DNA of 64,000 bases. Source: Cryptomeria japonica. Taxonomy: Eukaryota > Streptophyta > Pinopsida > Cupressales > Cupressaceae. The stretch lies in NCBI RefSeq assembly GCF_030272615.1, contig NC_081408.1, positions 612,958,977 through 613,022,976 on the forward strand, given 5' to 3'. The position numbers were made by a program, and so were the translations under genes. A model generated the notes under the pieces. It ran no database searches. It was not told the origin of the DNA and saw nothing but the letters and a program-made list of their open reading frames with translations. Below, in pieces: positions 22,448-32,888 of the stretch (position 1 is its first letter; each line of letters starts with the position of its first letter).

Positions 22448-24242
22448 CGCTCCTATCCTTCACTGAGGATCCAGAGCGCATAGTGCTCCTGTCCCTCTCC
22501 AAGGGACCAAGGCAAAGTGCTCCCGTCCCTCACTGAAGGACAAAGGCGAAAAGACTTATTGGAGCCATTCCTGACCTTGTTTGGTTAAATTGAGACATCA
22601 AAGGCATGGTGGAGGATGAAATGAACATGATAAAGCATCCAGACTTGATTGAAAACAATGAAATGATGAATTTTTTGCCTAGAAGGTAAAAAGTGCTCCC
22701 GTCCCTCACTGAAGGACCAGAGCACTTTTCTTTATACGCAGAATTTTAGACCTTTCTTGGACATTAACTCTTATTCGTAGCGTGAAGTAAGATGAAATCT
22801 TCCCTAGCAAAGGAATTTCGAGGTGAAAAGTGAGACATTTTGGCTTAGAAGGCAAAAAGTGCTCCCGTCCCTCACTGAAGGACCGGAGCTTGAATTTCAA
22901 ATTTGCACTATCTTTGCAAGGTCAAAGTGATTTTACGATTTGAAGAGGTCAAGGGAAGCATGTTTTGTCCATTGAATATAATTTAAGTGGTCTACAAAGG
23001 AGTAAATCAACCCAAGTGACAAAAGTGCTCTTGTCCCTCACTGAAGGACCATGGCACTTTTTCAAGTTTCTCCTCTTTGTTTGATATTTTATGGCAAAAC
23101 TTGACTTGGATGGGAAGGACGAATGATGTTTTATGCCTTAGACGCAATTGAGAGGTTTAAAGAACAAAGAAGTATGCCAAGATGTAAAAAGTGCTCCCGT
23201 CCCTCACCAAGGGACCAGAGTGATTTTCCAAAAAGTGCTCCCGTCCCTCTCCAAGGGTCCAGAGCGATTTTCCAAGAAAGTGTAAATTTCTTGCAAAGAC
23301 AAGGCAAGTTTGTGATTGAAATGAATGGAAGAGGACATGATTAGCCCATTGAAGATAATTTGGGAAGCTAGCAAAGGACGGATAAGCTTGAAGTTGAAAA
23401 AGTGCTCCTGTCCCTCACTGAAGGACCAGAGCGCTTAACATGTTATCTAGCCTTTCTCACCAATTTTGGACAAATTGAGGCCAAGGCGCAAGTTTGAAAA
23501 AGTGTTTAAAATGCCTTGAAGTGGAATTGAGATGTGAGAGTTGCGAATTTTGATGACAATTTGCAAAAGTGCTCCTGTCCCTCTCCAAGGGACCAGGGCA
23601 AAGTTTCCAAATATGCCCATTTGCCTTACATTTTGAAATGCTATTTTTGTTTCCAGGACTCAAGAAGGAGTGAAATGTGATATTCTACGCCTTGAGGATA
23701 ATTTGAAGTTGATGTGATCAAGAATTTGTACAATGGACTCAAAAGTGCTCCCGTCCCTCACTGAAGGACCAGGGCGCTTTTTATGAAACAACAAATTCCC
23801 TCCGAGATTATGCTAAGGCAAAGTTGTATGAGATGGGAAGGATCTTCTAAAACATGGTGAACGAAGGTTTGACTTCAAAAAATTGAGAATCCTAGCCTAA
23901 AAATGAAAAAGTGCTCCTGTCCCTCTCCAAGGGACTAGAGCGAAGTTAATGGCATTCATTATTTTTTACCATATTTGGGTGTTAATATCCTCCAAATCGC
24001 ATTAGATGCCAAATTGCTAACTTTGGAATATTTGAAAAAATTAATTAAATTGGCATTTAATAAGGACCAGGGTGCTTTTTATGAAACAACAAATTCCCTC
24101 CGAGATTATGCTAAGGCAAAGTTGTATGAGATGGGAAGGATCTTCTAAAACATGGTGAACGAAGGTTTGACTTCAAAAAATTGAGAATCCTAGCCTAAAA
24201 ATGAAAAAGTGCTCCTGTCCCTCTCCAAGGGACTAGAGCGAA
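22448..24242. repeat. Irregular array of about 13 hairpin modules
   Basis: Each module is about 33-40 bp: GTGCTCC, then GTCCCT, a short loop, GGAC, then GAGCAC or a variant. Starts near 22,448, 22,483, 22,517, 22,689, 22,855, 23,021, 23,186, 23,231, 23,397, 23,565, 23,741, 23,906 and 24,204. Spacers are unequal (0 to about 190 bp) and mostly unrelated. The longest stem is AAAAGTGCTC/GAGCACTTTT at 22,689-22,729. In the first module ATCC/GGAT replaces GTCC/GGAC. Confidence 0.92.
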
Positions 24243-24359
24243 GTTAATGGCATTCATTATTTTTTACCATATTTGGGCGTTAATATCCTCCAAATCGCAT
24301 TAGATGCCAAATTGCTAACTTTGGAATATTTGAAAAAATTAATTAAATTGGCATTTAAT
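23764..24359. repeat. 298-bp tandem duplication, nearly identical
   Basis: 23,764-24,061 and 24,062-24,359 differ at only a few positions (for example GGGCGC/GGGTGC and GGGTGTT/GGGCGTT), so the duplication is young. Each copy carries one hairpin module. Confidence 0.92.
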
Positions 24360-24565
24360 AAATTAATTTTGGGCCTCAAAAAATTGAATTTCTATTATAA
24401 AGGCATTTAAAATTAATTTTTGTGAAATAAAAAATTAAAAGTTGAGCGCACAAGGCATTATTTTGTCTTTATTTATCAAGTCGGCCTTCTTCTTAGTGTT
24501 TTTTATATTTTATTTTAAGACTTATTTGCTAGGTCAGCCTCTTGGAGGAAAGAAGGTGAGCGCTC

Positions 24566-24573
24566 TATATAAT
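24566..24573 (+). promoter_or_regulatory. TATA box of the large LTR-like element
   Basis: CTCTATATAATAGGG. In an LTR it would mark the U3/R border, with transcription starting about 30 bases downstream. Confidence 0.5.
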
Positions 24574-25440
24574 AGGGGGGGCATTGTTTCAAGTTCAAAT
24601 CATTCATTCATCCCTTCTAAAGTGCGAAAGTGTGGAGACTAAGGAGGGCGAAATCCATCTTGAAGGCTATTGGAGAGGCGAATTTCTTGCTAGATTGGAG
24701 GATAATTTCCAGATTTTTTGAAGACATTTGAAGGCGAATTTCCAGATCTTGAAGAAGCTAGTGGAAGGTGGAGTTCTTTTCCAAGCTAAGGGAGGTGCAT
24801 TTTATCCAAGGGAGAGCTTTGATCTACACTTTGCCTAGCAAAATTCATCTATTTTTACATCATTTCTTAGAGTTTAATACTCAAGGGAAGGTATGAAGAA
24901 TTACTTTTTTGAAGATCTCATTCAAGACTTATTGTGATCCCATTGCAATTCTGTAAAATCTAAGTCTTGAAAATCCAATTTCCAATCATGATTAATTTGA
25001 AAATGTGTAATTCTTGATTTATCATGACTTTTTTCAAATTAATATCTTAAGTTTTACCTTTAAAAGGTCTTAAATTTCATGCTTTGAGGTTTGATGCTCA
25101 AAAGACTAACTTTAATATTTTGTGTAGGTATCAAATGGAGATCCCGGAAGTTGGAAAATCAAGCCAGATCAAGGACGGTCTCCTCCAAGAAGATCAAGCA
25201 AGGACAAGGGCGACCTCCTCCAGTCTAGCATCGACAAGGACGACCTTCTTCAATCCAGCCTAGCATCGACAAGGGCGACCTCTTCCAATCTACCATTCCA
25301 AGGCGAGGTACATCATCATCCTGCAAATAAAGGACACAAGGAGTTAGAGAAAGGGTTCGTTGAAGAAGCAGATAATTCCAGATGAATTAATTAAAGCTAG
25401 CTTCTCAATAACATCAAGTTGAATATCTACCAAGTTACAA

Positions 25441-26625
25441 GTGTCAGACGAGGTGGCATCCCAGTCATCACTCCTCCAGTCAAATTGATCCACCTCAACA
25501 ATGTCCAGATTCAATGTACCTAACTCATGGGAGGTGGCACAAACTTTGATGTACCTACCCCAGCTATCTATTGGTGGAATTTTCCAGAGAGGACATGTGT
25601 CCAAGCAATACAATTATTTCATTGGTCAAGCATTAAATGTTATGTAATGGTTGTAATAAACCCTAATTAGGGTTTTCATTGTAAAATCTTGGCCATTGAT
25701 CTCGAATTGATCTAAGCCATCAAATTGTATTGAGGGCACTATATAAGCCCTGGCATTTCATTTGTAAAGGCATATAGAGGCAATAGTTGGAAGCAGTTAA
25801 AAGACAGATAGAGAGTAGTTAGAAGGTGATTAGCTAGTTGATAGAATAGCAATTAGAGTAGAGTAGAGAGAGAAGGCAAAGATTGTTGCCAAGATGTTGT
25901 TGTAAGAGACTTGTAACTTCATTGAAGAAATGGTGACATTTATGGGCCGATTCGACAATTTGCATGGTCTTTATACTTCTTATATTTGATTTCATGTTAT
26001 TAGATGAATGGAAGAAATGTGCTTGATTGATGGTGAAATTCGTATATCCATACTACTAGCAGTTTGTTGATTGCAGACTTGCCTTGTGTAGTCAACTGGA
26101 ATCATTCAGCTTAAGCTTAACTTCAGTTGTCGCTTCTTCATTGATATGCATCAACCTGATGGTGTCTATGCTTGCAGTGATGATTTGAACATCATAAAGC
26201 TTTCCTTCGAAGATCGCACTAACCTTGTGGAGATGGTCCAGCGATGTCAAAACAAGACTTAGTTAGAATTTCATCAAAGATCATTCATTGCTCCTACATT
26301 CTTAGTATTAGGATTAGATCCTCTCCTCGTCCTCGTCTTTTTTTTCTTCTTTTTTTTTTAAAAGCTAGTAAGATCCTGTGTTCCAGCAATATTCAAAGCA
26401 GATCAGACGTTCAATCATCAAATGTAAGTCCCCTTATGAAACAGCATTCACAACAACCACTGGTGCTTATCCACACGTAGAGACCCTACATCGAAGAACC
26501 TTGGAGTCATCCTGATTGATCCTTTTTCGCGACATCTTCAGCAATCAGAGGCTTTATTCAAGAGAGGATAAGGTACCCTTGGGTATTTTATTCTGTGTTT
26601 GATAGTGTACAAAATACACGTCAAC
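25441..26625 (+). repeat. LTR-like sequence with TATA box
   Basis: A TATA box (CTATATAAGCCC) lies at 25,738-25,750, followed by a leader. The end, TACACGTCAACA, is shared with the LTR tail at 21,378-21,504. The left edge is taken at TGTCAGACGAGG, the nearest plausible TG start, but is not proven. No PBS could be named after the right edge. Confidence 0.5.
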
Positions 26626-27750
26626 ACATCCCAAAGAGGAGGGATATAAAAGAATCATTCTAGCGTTCAAGGGGTGGCATGGACTAAGAACTAATCACAG
26701 CAATCAGCGAACAAGGAACAAATAATCAGAATCAGAAACGTGTAAACAATAGACACATATTTAGGATCAAACTCTCACTAATCTGATTCAGACCTGTTCT
26801 AATCAGCATCTAATAATCTGAATAATAGCTCTTGTGGTAAATATTTAGCTTATGCATTAATTGTCAATGCTTATTTCTTATATACATATATGTACGATTG
26901 GATTTAAATTGCATGTCTGATTAATAAATCTGTTTGTAAACCCCCATCATGTATGGAAGGAAGGAGGTGTATGGAAGAGGGGAATCGTGAGAATTGCCAT
27001 CTAGGTAGGCCACCCCGAATGAATGACCATGTTGCCTGCCATCGGAGACAAGAGAGCCAAAGTTCCGCTCTTGGTCTTCTTATATACAGATATGTATGAT
27101 TGGATATAAATTGCATAAGTCTAATTAATAAATCTGTTTGTGAACCCCCATCATGTATGGAAGGAAGGAGATGTATGGAAGAGGGAATTCATGAGGATTG
27201 TCATCTAGGTGGACCACCCCGAATGGATGACCATGTTGCCTGCCATCGGGGCCAAGAGGGCCAAAGTTCCACTCTTGGGCTTAGATAGGACAATCAAGAA
27301 ACACCCATTACGATCTCCTCTCCGACACTACAATGATGGCTATTGACCTTAGGAGTTGAGGCATGGATAGGGGAAGTAGGTACAAGCACCCCACTGAGTA
27401 GGCCACCCCAAGTGGATGTCCATGTTGCCTGCCACCAAGGCTGAGAGGGCCAATGTTCCGCTCTTGGGCTTAGTGTGGGGTGGCTTTAGGGGGACCTATC
27501 ATGCTTCTTCCCCCATACCCTAATATGTTTGAATAGTAAGAATTAATATAGATATTGTATGTGTTGATTTAAAGATTATTATATGTTATTATCTAATCCT
27601 AATAATGGTAGATATATATATGTACGTGAATCCTTGGTCATGGTTGCAGGATCTAAATCCAAAACCTTATTGTTTAAAGAAGATATTTTACTTGATAAAG
27701 AAGCTAACCCTGACCCTAACTTATTGCAATGGTGATTCTAGGGCACTATC
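26626..27750. other. No gene seen; contains a threefold repeated module
   Basis: Holds the GC-richer repeats listed next, otherwise AT-rich DNA up to the copia LTR at 27,751. No coding remnant recognised. Confidence 0.5.
26877..27475. repeat. 202-bp tandem repeat plus a third partial unit
   Basis: Units start CTTATATACA at 26,877 and 27,079. The core GGCCACCCCGAATG..GACCATGTTGCCTGCC ending in TTCCGCTCTTGG is found at about 27,003-27,078, 27,210-27,284 and again at 27,398-27,474. The core is more conserved between units than the AT-rich flanks. Confidence 0.85.
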
Positions 27751-28497
27751 TGTTAATTTTAGGATCAGATTGATAAATATAGATAGCAATAACTGAAAGC
27801 AAATCAATGTGCACAAGGAACACCAAGAATACCCTAGGAGAACCTCCCTCTTGGAGGTGAAAAACCCAGCTATAAATCTCAGATCTTATTATGCAATAAT
27901 CAGAAGTATCTTTACAATATGACTTCAACACTTGAAGCAATCAGAACCAGCAAACTATGCACAGTAGAATAATGCCTTCAACCTAGGATGTACACACAAT
28001 GAAGAACTTATCTCCAAGAATAGGATGTATGCTGTTACATGGAGGTTCGCTGTCTCAGAGATGGAATTCGCTGCTCCTAGGGTGAAGATCACTATCTTCA
28101 AGGATAGTTCGCTGCCTTAGAATAATGTTCGCTGCCTTCAAGAACAATTCGCTGAGTTCTGCTGCTGATCATAGATGAATTCGTTGAATGAATGATATAT
28201 TTGTACAATGATTGATGCCTTGTATTTATAGGAGGCTTAGCCTTTTAACTCTTCCAAGTCGGCTTAAATGAAGAACATATTAATTACAATTTAATCCTTT
28301 AAATTTGGCGCCAAGACTAAATTAGTTTCACACATTACAAATGACCCCAATATGGATCAGCTCCAACACGTTACAGCCTCCATATGTTTTATTATGATTA
28401 TTGCAAAATAGGACATGACTAAGGCCAAAGGCCAATTAATCATTCAAACGTGCTAGGTCAGCCCTAGAAGGGATCCGACCTAGCTACAACATTAACA
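27751..28497 (-). repeat. 3' LTR of the copia element
   Basis: TGTTAATTTTAGG to CATTAACA. A minus-strand TATA box (CCTATAAATACAAGG) is near 28,219-28,233. The complement of a purine tract (CTCCCTCTTAG) follows directly. Confidence 0.92.
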
Positions 28498-28870
28498 CTC
28501 CCTCTTAGCTAGGGAGGGAACCTTCTGAAGATCTGAGTCACATAGTGACAACCACCATGGCTACTCCCAGAGGGTGGACCCATCATGGCTACACCCATGG
28601 ATGGAAAAACAAATGAACACAAGTGCCCATCACACAATTGTGATGTCGTCATCTCAACATGACGTTCACCGTAGCTACTCCCAGAGGGTGAATAAGCACA
28701 AGTACTAAATCATGACATCCACCATACCTACTCTCAAAGGGTGGATCCACCATGCCTACTCGCAGAGGATGGAAGAGGGATTTCACCTCAAACTTCTCCC
28801 AGAGAAGAGTGCATTACCACCATGCCTACTTGCAGAGGTTGGTTCCACCATGCCTACTTGCAGAGGGCGG
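28498..28870. repeat. Short repeats around ACCATGGCTACTCCCAGAGG
   Basis: Variants of CACCATGGCTACTCCCAGAG recur about seven times between 28,549 and 28,870, irregularly spaced, in the non-coding stretch between gag and the 3' LTR. Confidence 0.75.
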
Positions 28871-29004
28871 AACAAGGGCTTTCACCTCGAACTTCTCCCT
28901 CAGAGAAGAATGCATCAACAAGGGATTGCACCTCGAACTTCTCCCTCATAGAGAAGAACTTATTAACAAGGGATTGCACCTCGAACTTCTCCCTCACAGA
29001 GAAG
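28793..29004. repeat. Four CTTCTC..GAGAAG hairpins at about 47-98 bp steps
   Basis: Stems at 28,793-28,807, 28,892-28,908, 28,938-28,956 and 28,986-29,004. The arms are constant while loops differ (CCA, CCTCA, CCTCATA, CCTCACA). Each is preceded by CACCTCRAA. Confidence 0.88.
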
Positions 29005-29035
29005 AAATGCATTAACCAAATCTTCATGATGACAT

Positions 29036-29155
29036 GGCTCCCTCTGAAGCTGGAATATCAGGCTCCCTCTAAAGCTGGAATGTCAAGCTCCCTCTAAAGC
29101 TGAAAATGTCAGGCTCCCTCTGAAGCTGAAATGTCAAGCTCCCTCTGAAGCTGAA
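29036..29155. repeat. 24-bp tandem repeat
   Basis: Five units of GGCTCCCTCTGAAGCTG plus about seven bases, ending at a run of eight A. Confidence 0.9.
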
Positions 29156-29221
29156 AAAAAATGACATTTCCTCCTTTTAGAACAAGAACCCTTTTGAGTT
29201 GACATTTGACCTTGGCTCCTC

Positions 29222-30034
29222 CTAAGGTGTCCCTATGTCAACTTCCGCAAAAGAAGCTAGAGGAGTAGACCTAGATTTGCACTCTCGAGCAATGTGGCCA
29301 TACTTGTCACACCTAAAACATTGAATTTGAGATAAGTCCTTCTTTTTCGGAATAGGATCTGGACCTCTGTCTCTATCCCTCTTTCTTCTTTTGCCTCTTT
29401 CCATAGAAGTGTGTGTAGCAAGGACTTGATTTTCCACATCATAATGATTATGGTCAATTCCTCTTGATATCGACCTTGACTCTTCTTGAATACAATCAGC
29501 ACGAAGGCGATCAAATTTGGGAAATTTGGATCTCCCACTTGTGCCTTGGATAAATGGCTCTCAAGAGTGAGGAAGGCCATTCAACGCTAGCATGACAAGA
29601 TCCTTGTCCACAACTTCATCTCCAATGGCGCTAAGCTAATCTCTCAATTCTGCAATCTTCATGAAGAAGGATATGACTGATTCTCCCTTTGCCATCTTGA
29701 CTTGGTGAAGTTGTTGTCTCAATGCAAGTGCTCTACTTGTGTTGTTGATTTCATACATCCCTTCCAATGTCTTGAACATATCTTTGGTTGAAGACATCTT
29801 GAAGATGATAGGAACAAGATGATCCTTCACGGGGTCAATCGGGATCTTCTTGGCTTTGACTGCATTCTTCTTGAATTAGAGTTTCTCTTCTTGATCTTCA
29901 GGCTTAGGCTGATCTTTTCCTTCTACAAACTGAAGTAGATCATTCTCTTCAAGTGCAATAAGGACTCTAACCTTCCACGAAGTGAAGTTCAAAGCTCCGT
30001 CAAATCTATCTTCGACCTTTAAACCGGTCACCAT
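29222..30034 (-). pseudogene. Ty1/copia gag (decayed)
   Basis: The minus-strand frame starts with ATG at 30,032-30,034 (MVTGLKVEDRFDGALNFTSW) and ends after an intact CCHC zinc knuckle, CFRCDKYGHIAREC, at about 29,280-29,322. The UBN2 core KTLEGMYEINNTSRALALRQ and QLHQVKM is clear. Three in-frame stops interrupt it: near 29,879, near 29,636 and near 29,561. It ends shortly after the knuckle, and no protease follows, so the pol region was deleted. About 270 codons, normal for this gag. Confidence 0.9.
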
Positions 30035-30109
30035 CTTCAATGCTGGAAATGGCGTGAAGAAGTAGGAGCGTTGCTATCACAAAGTCTGATCACAACTGAA
30101 TCAACCTTA

Positions 30110-30121
30110 GCTCTGATACCA
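30110..30121 (-). promoter_or_regulatory. Primer binding site of the copia element
   Basis: The minus strand reads TGGTATCAGAGC immediately beside the LTR at 30,122. Confidence 0.9.
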
Positions 30122-30869
30122 TGTTAATTTTAGGATCAGACTGATAAATATAGATAGCAATAACAGAAAGCAAATCAATGTGCACAAGGAACACCAAGAA
30201 TACCCTAGGAAAACCCCCCTCTTGGAGGTGAAAAACCCAGCTATAAATCTCAGATCTTATTATGCAATAATCAGAAGTATCTTTACAATATGACTTCAAC
30301 ACTTGAAGCAATCAGAACCAGCAAACTATGCACAGTAGAATAATGCCTTCAACCTAGGATATACACACAATGAAGAACTTATCTCCAAGAATAGGATGTA
30401 TGCTGTTACAGGGAGGTTCGCTGTCTCAGAGATGGAGTTTGCTGCTCCTAGGGTGAAGATCGCTATCTTCAAGGATAGTTCGCTGCCTTAGAATAATGTT
30501 CGCTGCCTTCAAGAACAATTCGCTAAGTTCTGCTGCTGATCATAGATGAATTTGCTGAATGAATGATATATTTGTACAAATGATTGATGCCTTGTATTTA
30601 TAGGAGGCTTAGCCTTTTAACTCTTCCAAGTCGGCTTACATAGAGAACATATTAATTACAATTTAATCATTTAAATTTGGCGCCAAGACTGAATTAGTTT
30701 CACACGTTACAAATGACCCCAATATGGGTCAGCTCCAACATGTTACAGCCTCCATATGTTTTATTATGATTATTGCAAAATAGGACATGACTAAGGCCAA
30801 GGGCCAATTAGTCATTCATATGTGCTAGGTAAGCCCTAGAAGGGATCCGACCTAGCTACAACATTAACA
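30122..30869 (-). repeat. 5' LTR of the left unit, also 3' LTR of the right unit
   Basis: Closely matches 27,751-28,497. It is followed not by foreign DNA but by the same purine tract and interior as the left LTR, so one LTR serves two units. Confidence 0.9.
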
Positions 30870-31010
30870 CTCCCTCTTAGCTAGGGAGGAGACCTCCTCA
30901 AGATCTGAGTCACATAGTGACAACCACCATGGCTACTCCCAGAGGGTGGATCCATCATGGCTAAACCCATGGATGGAAAAACAAATGAACACAAGTGCCC
31001 ATCACGCAAT
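30870..31010 (-). repeat. Truncated second copy of the copia interior
   Basis: Aligns with 28,498-28,638 almost base for base, then the match stops near CATCACGCAAT. Confidence 0.9.
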
Positions 31011-31075
31011 AAAACAAGCCCATTGCACATAGCTAAACCAATCAGCATCCCCAAAAAAGCAACTACACATTAAAT
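31011..31075 (-). pseudogene. Possible copia RNase H scrap
   Basis: The minus-strand translation reads FFGDADWFSYVQW, like the GYSDADWAG motif of copia RNase H. Only about 20 codons are visible. The adjacent minus-strand frame to 31,291 is open but not recognised. Confidence 0.4.
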
Positions 31076-31291
31076 TCATTGGGCTGGTTGATTTAGTAGA
31101 TAAGAATTGCAAAAAACAAAACCAAATTCTTCTGAAGCCCTGCCTTGAATGAGAATATTTGTTGGGGTATCAACCATTCCAAAATCAAATACGGCTTTAA
31201 TGTGATTCTTAGTGCACCCTTCTCTTGAAAGGGTCTCATGCATGAAGAGTTTTGAATAATTAGGGGTAGCTACCAAATCATTATGGCACAA

Positions 31292-32171
31292 ATGCGGTTC
31301 ACAGTTATCGATATGATTTATTGTGAATTCAATATATAAATTAACATGAAAATCCCTCCCTGCTCACCTTGAAGCAAAGTTTGATATAGAGTCAATACCT
31401 TTAGAGGCAGAAGCTTATATGTGACGTATGTTGGATTTTTTAAAAGGTAGGGGTAAAGTTAATTGTTTAGGTCACTGCCATGTGAGACACCAATCTGGCA
31501 TATGATAAGCTTCTTGTTTTCCACTTACCATATAGCTAACCAAATCTTCTACTCTTTATCATGACCAACTTCCGAAGTAAATTTGAACTTGCCTACTCAT
31601 TTATACCCGACTTACCAAATGTATTTCCAATTTGATAATAAGTGCTGTAGGTAGATTTTAGTTCAGGGATGTTAAATACACTTGAAGCCTTCTTCGTTTG
31701 CATGGATGTAGCCTTGTATGAGCCATTATGCCACAACTTCCTTTTGAGTAATATAAAATGCCAATTCTCAAGATAAAATAAAAATGTTAAATAAATTACA
31801 AAATAAGGACTCAATATAAACCCTAATCAGCATTTAATTTCAAAAATATTTAAAAAAATTGAAAAATAACGCCTCACAGTAAACCCTAACCATCATTTAA
31901 CTTCAAATACAGAATTGGCTTACAGAAAACCATTCCCAGTCTCCCAAGTGTGAGAGAACACCAATTGATTGAGTATAACGTGTGATTAAATTTTAAATAA
32001 AATATGAGTTCAATGAGGATTTATTTGCCTCGAAAAGGAATTTGTAACAAGGTATAGTGCCAGCAAATAATTCTCAAATATGCTATTTGGGCTTGTTTAC
32101 TTTTCTAAACAACTTGGGACTTTGAACTAGATTAAAAGAAGAAACAGTCAAAAAAGAACAAAATCGTTCAC
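31292..32171 (-). other. No exon recognised; probable intron start of the gene at 32,172
   Basis: AT-rich sequence directly after the splice donor of exon 1. I searched by eye for the expected following coiled-coil exon and did not find it, so the intron would extend at least to the copia elements on the left. Confidence 0.45.
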
Positions 32172-32351
32172 CTCTCTGCGAGAAAGTTCGGCTTTCCAGG
32201 CGGCCTCGCGCTCGGCAACTTCACGCTCACGCTCCTCAATATAACTCTGCATCTCCCGCTCTTTCATTATCCTGTCTTGTATGTCTGCTTCCAACGCCTC
32301 CTTCAGCTCCTTCACGAACTTATCCACTACGGCCTTTATGCGCAGAGACAT
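32172..32351 (-). CDS. Conserved plant coiled-coil protein, first coding exon (partial gene)
   Basis: Sixty codons from ATG (32,349-32,351) to GAG, then GTGAAC, a fair plant splice donor. The peptide begins MSLRIKAVVDKFVKELKEAL and ends AELSRRE. It is almost wholly charged helix, rich in E, K and R, and predicted coiled coil. It resembles from memory the N-terminus of a small uncharacterised protein family conserved in land plants, roughly 110-120 residues long. Function unknown; I do not assign one. Base composition is far more GC-rich than the surroundings and there are no stops or frameshifts, unlike everything else here. Later exons were not found in the window; they may lie beyond the transposons to the left or outside. 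An isolated exon shuffled by a transposon remains possible. Confidence 0.6.
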
Positions 32352-32680
32352 CGCTTCAGGAGATTCGAACCTGGGATCTGCCTGACTTTCTCAAAATCCA
32401 TACATACTGGCAACCATGTCGAGGAGGTTTGAGACTCAAGCTACTGTCCACGTTGGACAGAGGCGAGAGACGTTGTGAAGGGGTTTACTGTCCAAATGGT
32501 CGGCCAGCTATGGAGACGCCAGCTGGCAAGCTGTGCACCGCTGAAGCTCGTTTTGAAACACAGACAGAATTGTATGTAGGGACGAAAATCCTCCCCTTAT
32601 GTGACATGCCCAACTACTACACGTTAAATGTCGTTTCTAAATCATTTCCAATCACAATTTAATTTTTGTGAGGATATCTT
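32352..32680 (-). promoter_or_regulatory. Likely 5' UTR and promoter of the coiled-coil gene
   Basis: GC-richer DNA upstream of the ATG on the minus strand. The leader contains upstream ATGs near 32,395-32,420, which could damp translation. No clear TATA box was seen; an ACGTGT element lies near 32,617-32,625. The plus-strand open frame 32,429-32,662 is more likely chance than gene. Confidence 0.4.
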
Positions 32681-32888
32681 TGACTTCATTGGTTTACACC
32701 TCTTACATCACCTCATGATAGATAGATAGATCAATCCTAATTTGAAATTAAGGATTTATTATATATTTAATATAATATAATTAATAAATTGATAAGAGAA
32801 TGGCATGAGGACAATTCTTTTTGAGATACTACTAGCAATCGCATCTTGGTGTGCAATGGTTATGTCAAAAAGTTCAATTAGGAATTTT
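32681..32888. other. No gene seen; AT-rich spacer
   Basis: Runs to a short T-run at 32,883-32,889 that forms the left junction of the duplicated block. Confidence 0.5.

Larger units (their letters stand above)
22046..25316 (+). mobile_element. Large (3.3 kb) LTR-like element with hairpin modules
   Basis: Begins TGTTGTGACGTTTTCACAC, followed by a palindrome CCCCATT..AATGGGG (22,069-22,085). It ends in short GACAAGGGCGACCTCCTCC repeats near 25,186-25,300. CATCCTG stands at both edges (22,041-22,047 and 25,317-25,323), a possible target duplication, but the right edge does not end in CA, so boundaries are provisional. A plus-strand TATA box lies at 24,566. No coding remnant was seen, so I read it as a solo LTR or a non-coding element. 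Confidence 0.55.
27751..30869 (-). mobile_element. Internally deleted copia element (LTR-gag-LTR)
   Basis: Two LTRs of 747-748 bp bracket 1.6 kb that holds a PBS and gag but no pol. PBS and gag lie beside the right LTR and the purine tract beside the left one, so the element reads on the minus strand. It is a relative of the element at 1-2,984. The LTR ends TGTTAAT and ATTAACA are inverted repeats. It shares its right LTR with a second truncated copy (30,870-31,010). Confidence 0.9.

Noticed and set aside
22448-24242. CRISPR-like look of a repeated 35-bp hairpin with varied spacers
   Set aside because: Spacers range from nothing to about 190 bp, repeats vary, there are no cas genes, and the context is a plant LTR element.
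28712-29097. Overlapping open frames of about 80-118 codons
   Set aside because: All three plus-strand frames are open across short tandem repeats in a copia spacer; no domain and no conservation signal.
32355-32385. GGTTCGAATC on the minus strand, like a tRNA B box
   Set aside because: No A box at the right distance, and flanking bases do not form a T-arm stem of five pairs; probably part of the 5' UTR.
32429-32662. Plus-strand frame opposite the promoter of the coiled-coil gene
   Set aside because: GC-rich DNA has few stops by chance; no domain seen, and the minus strand gives a better explanation.
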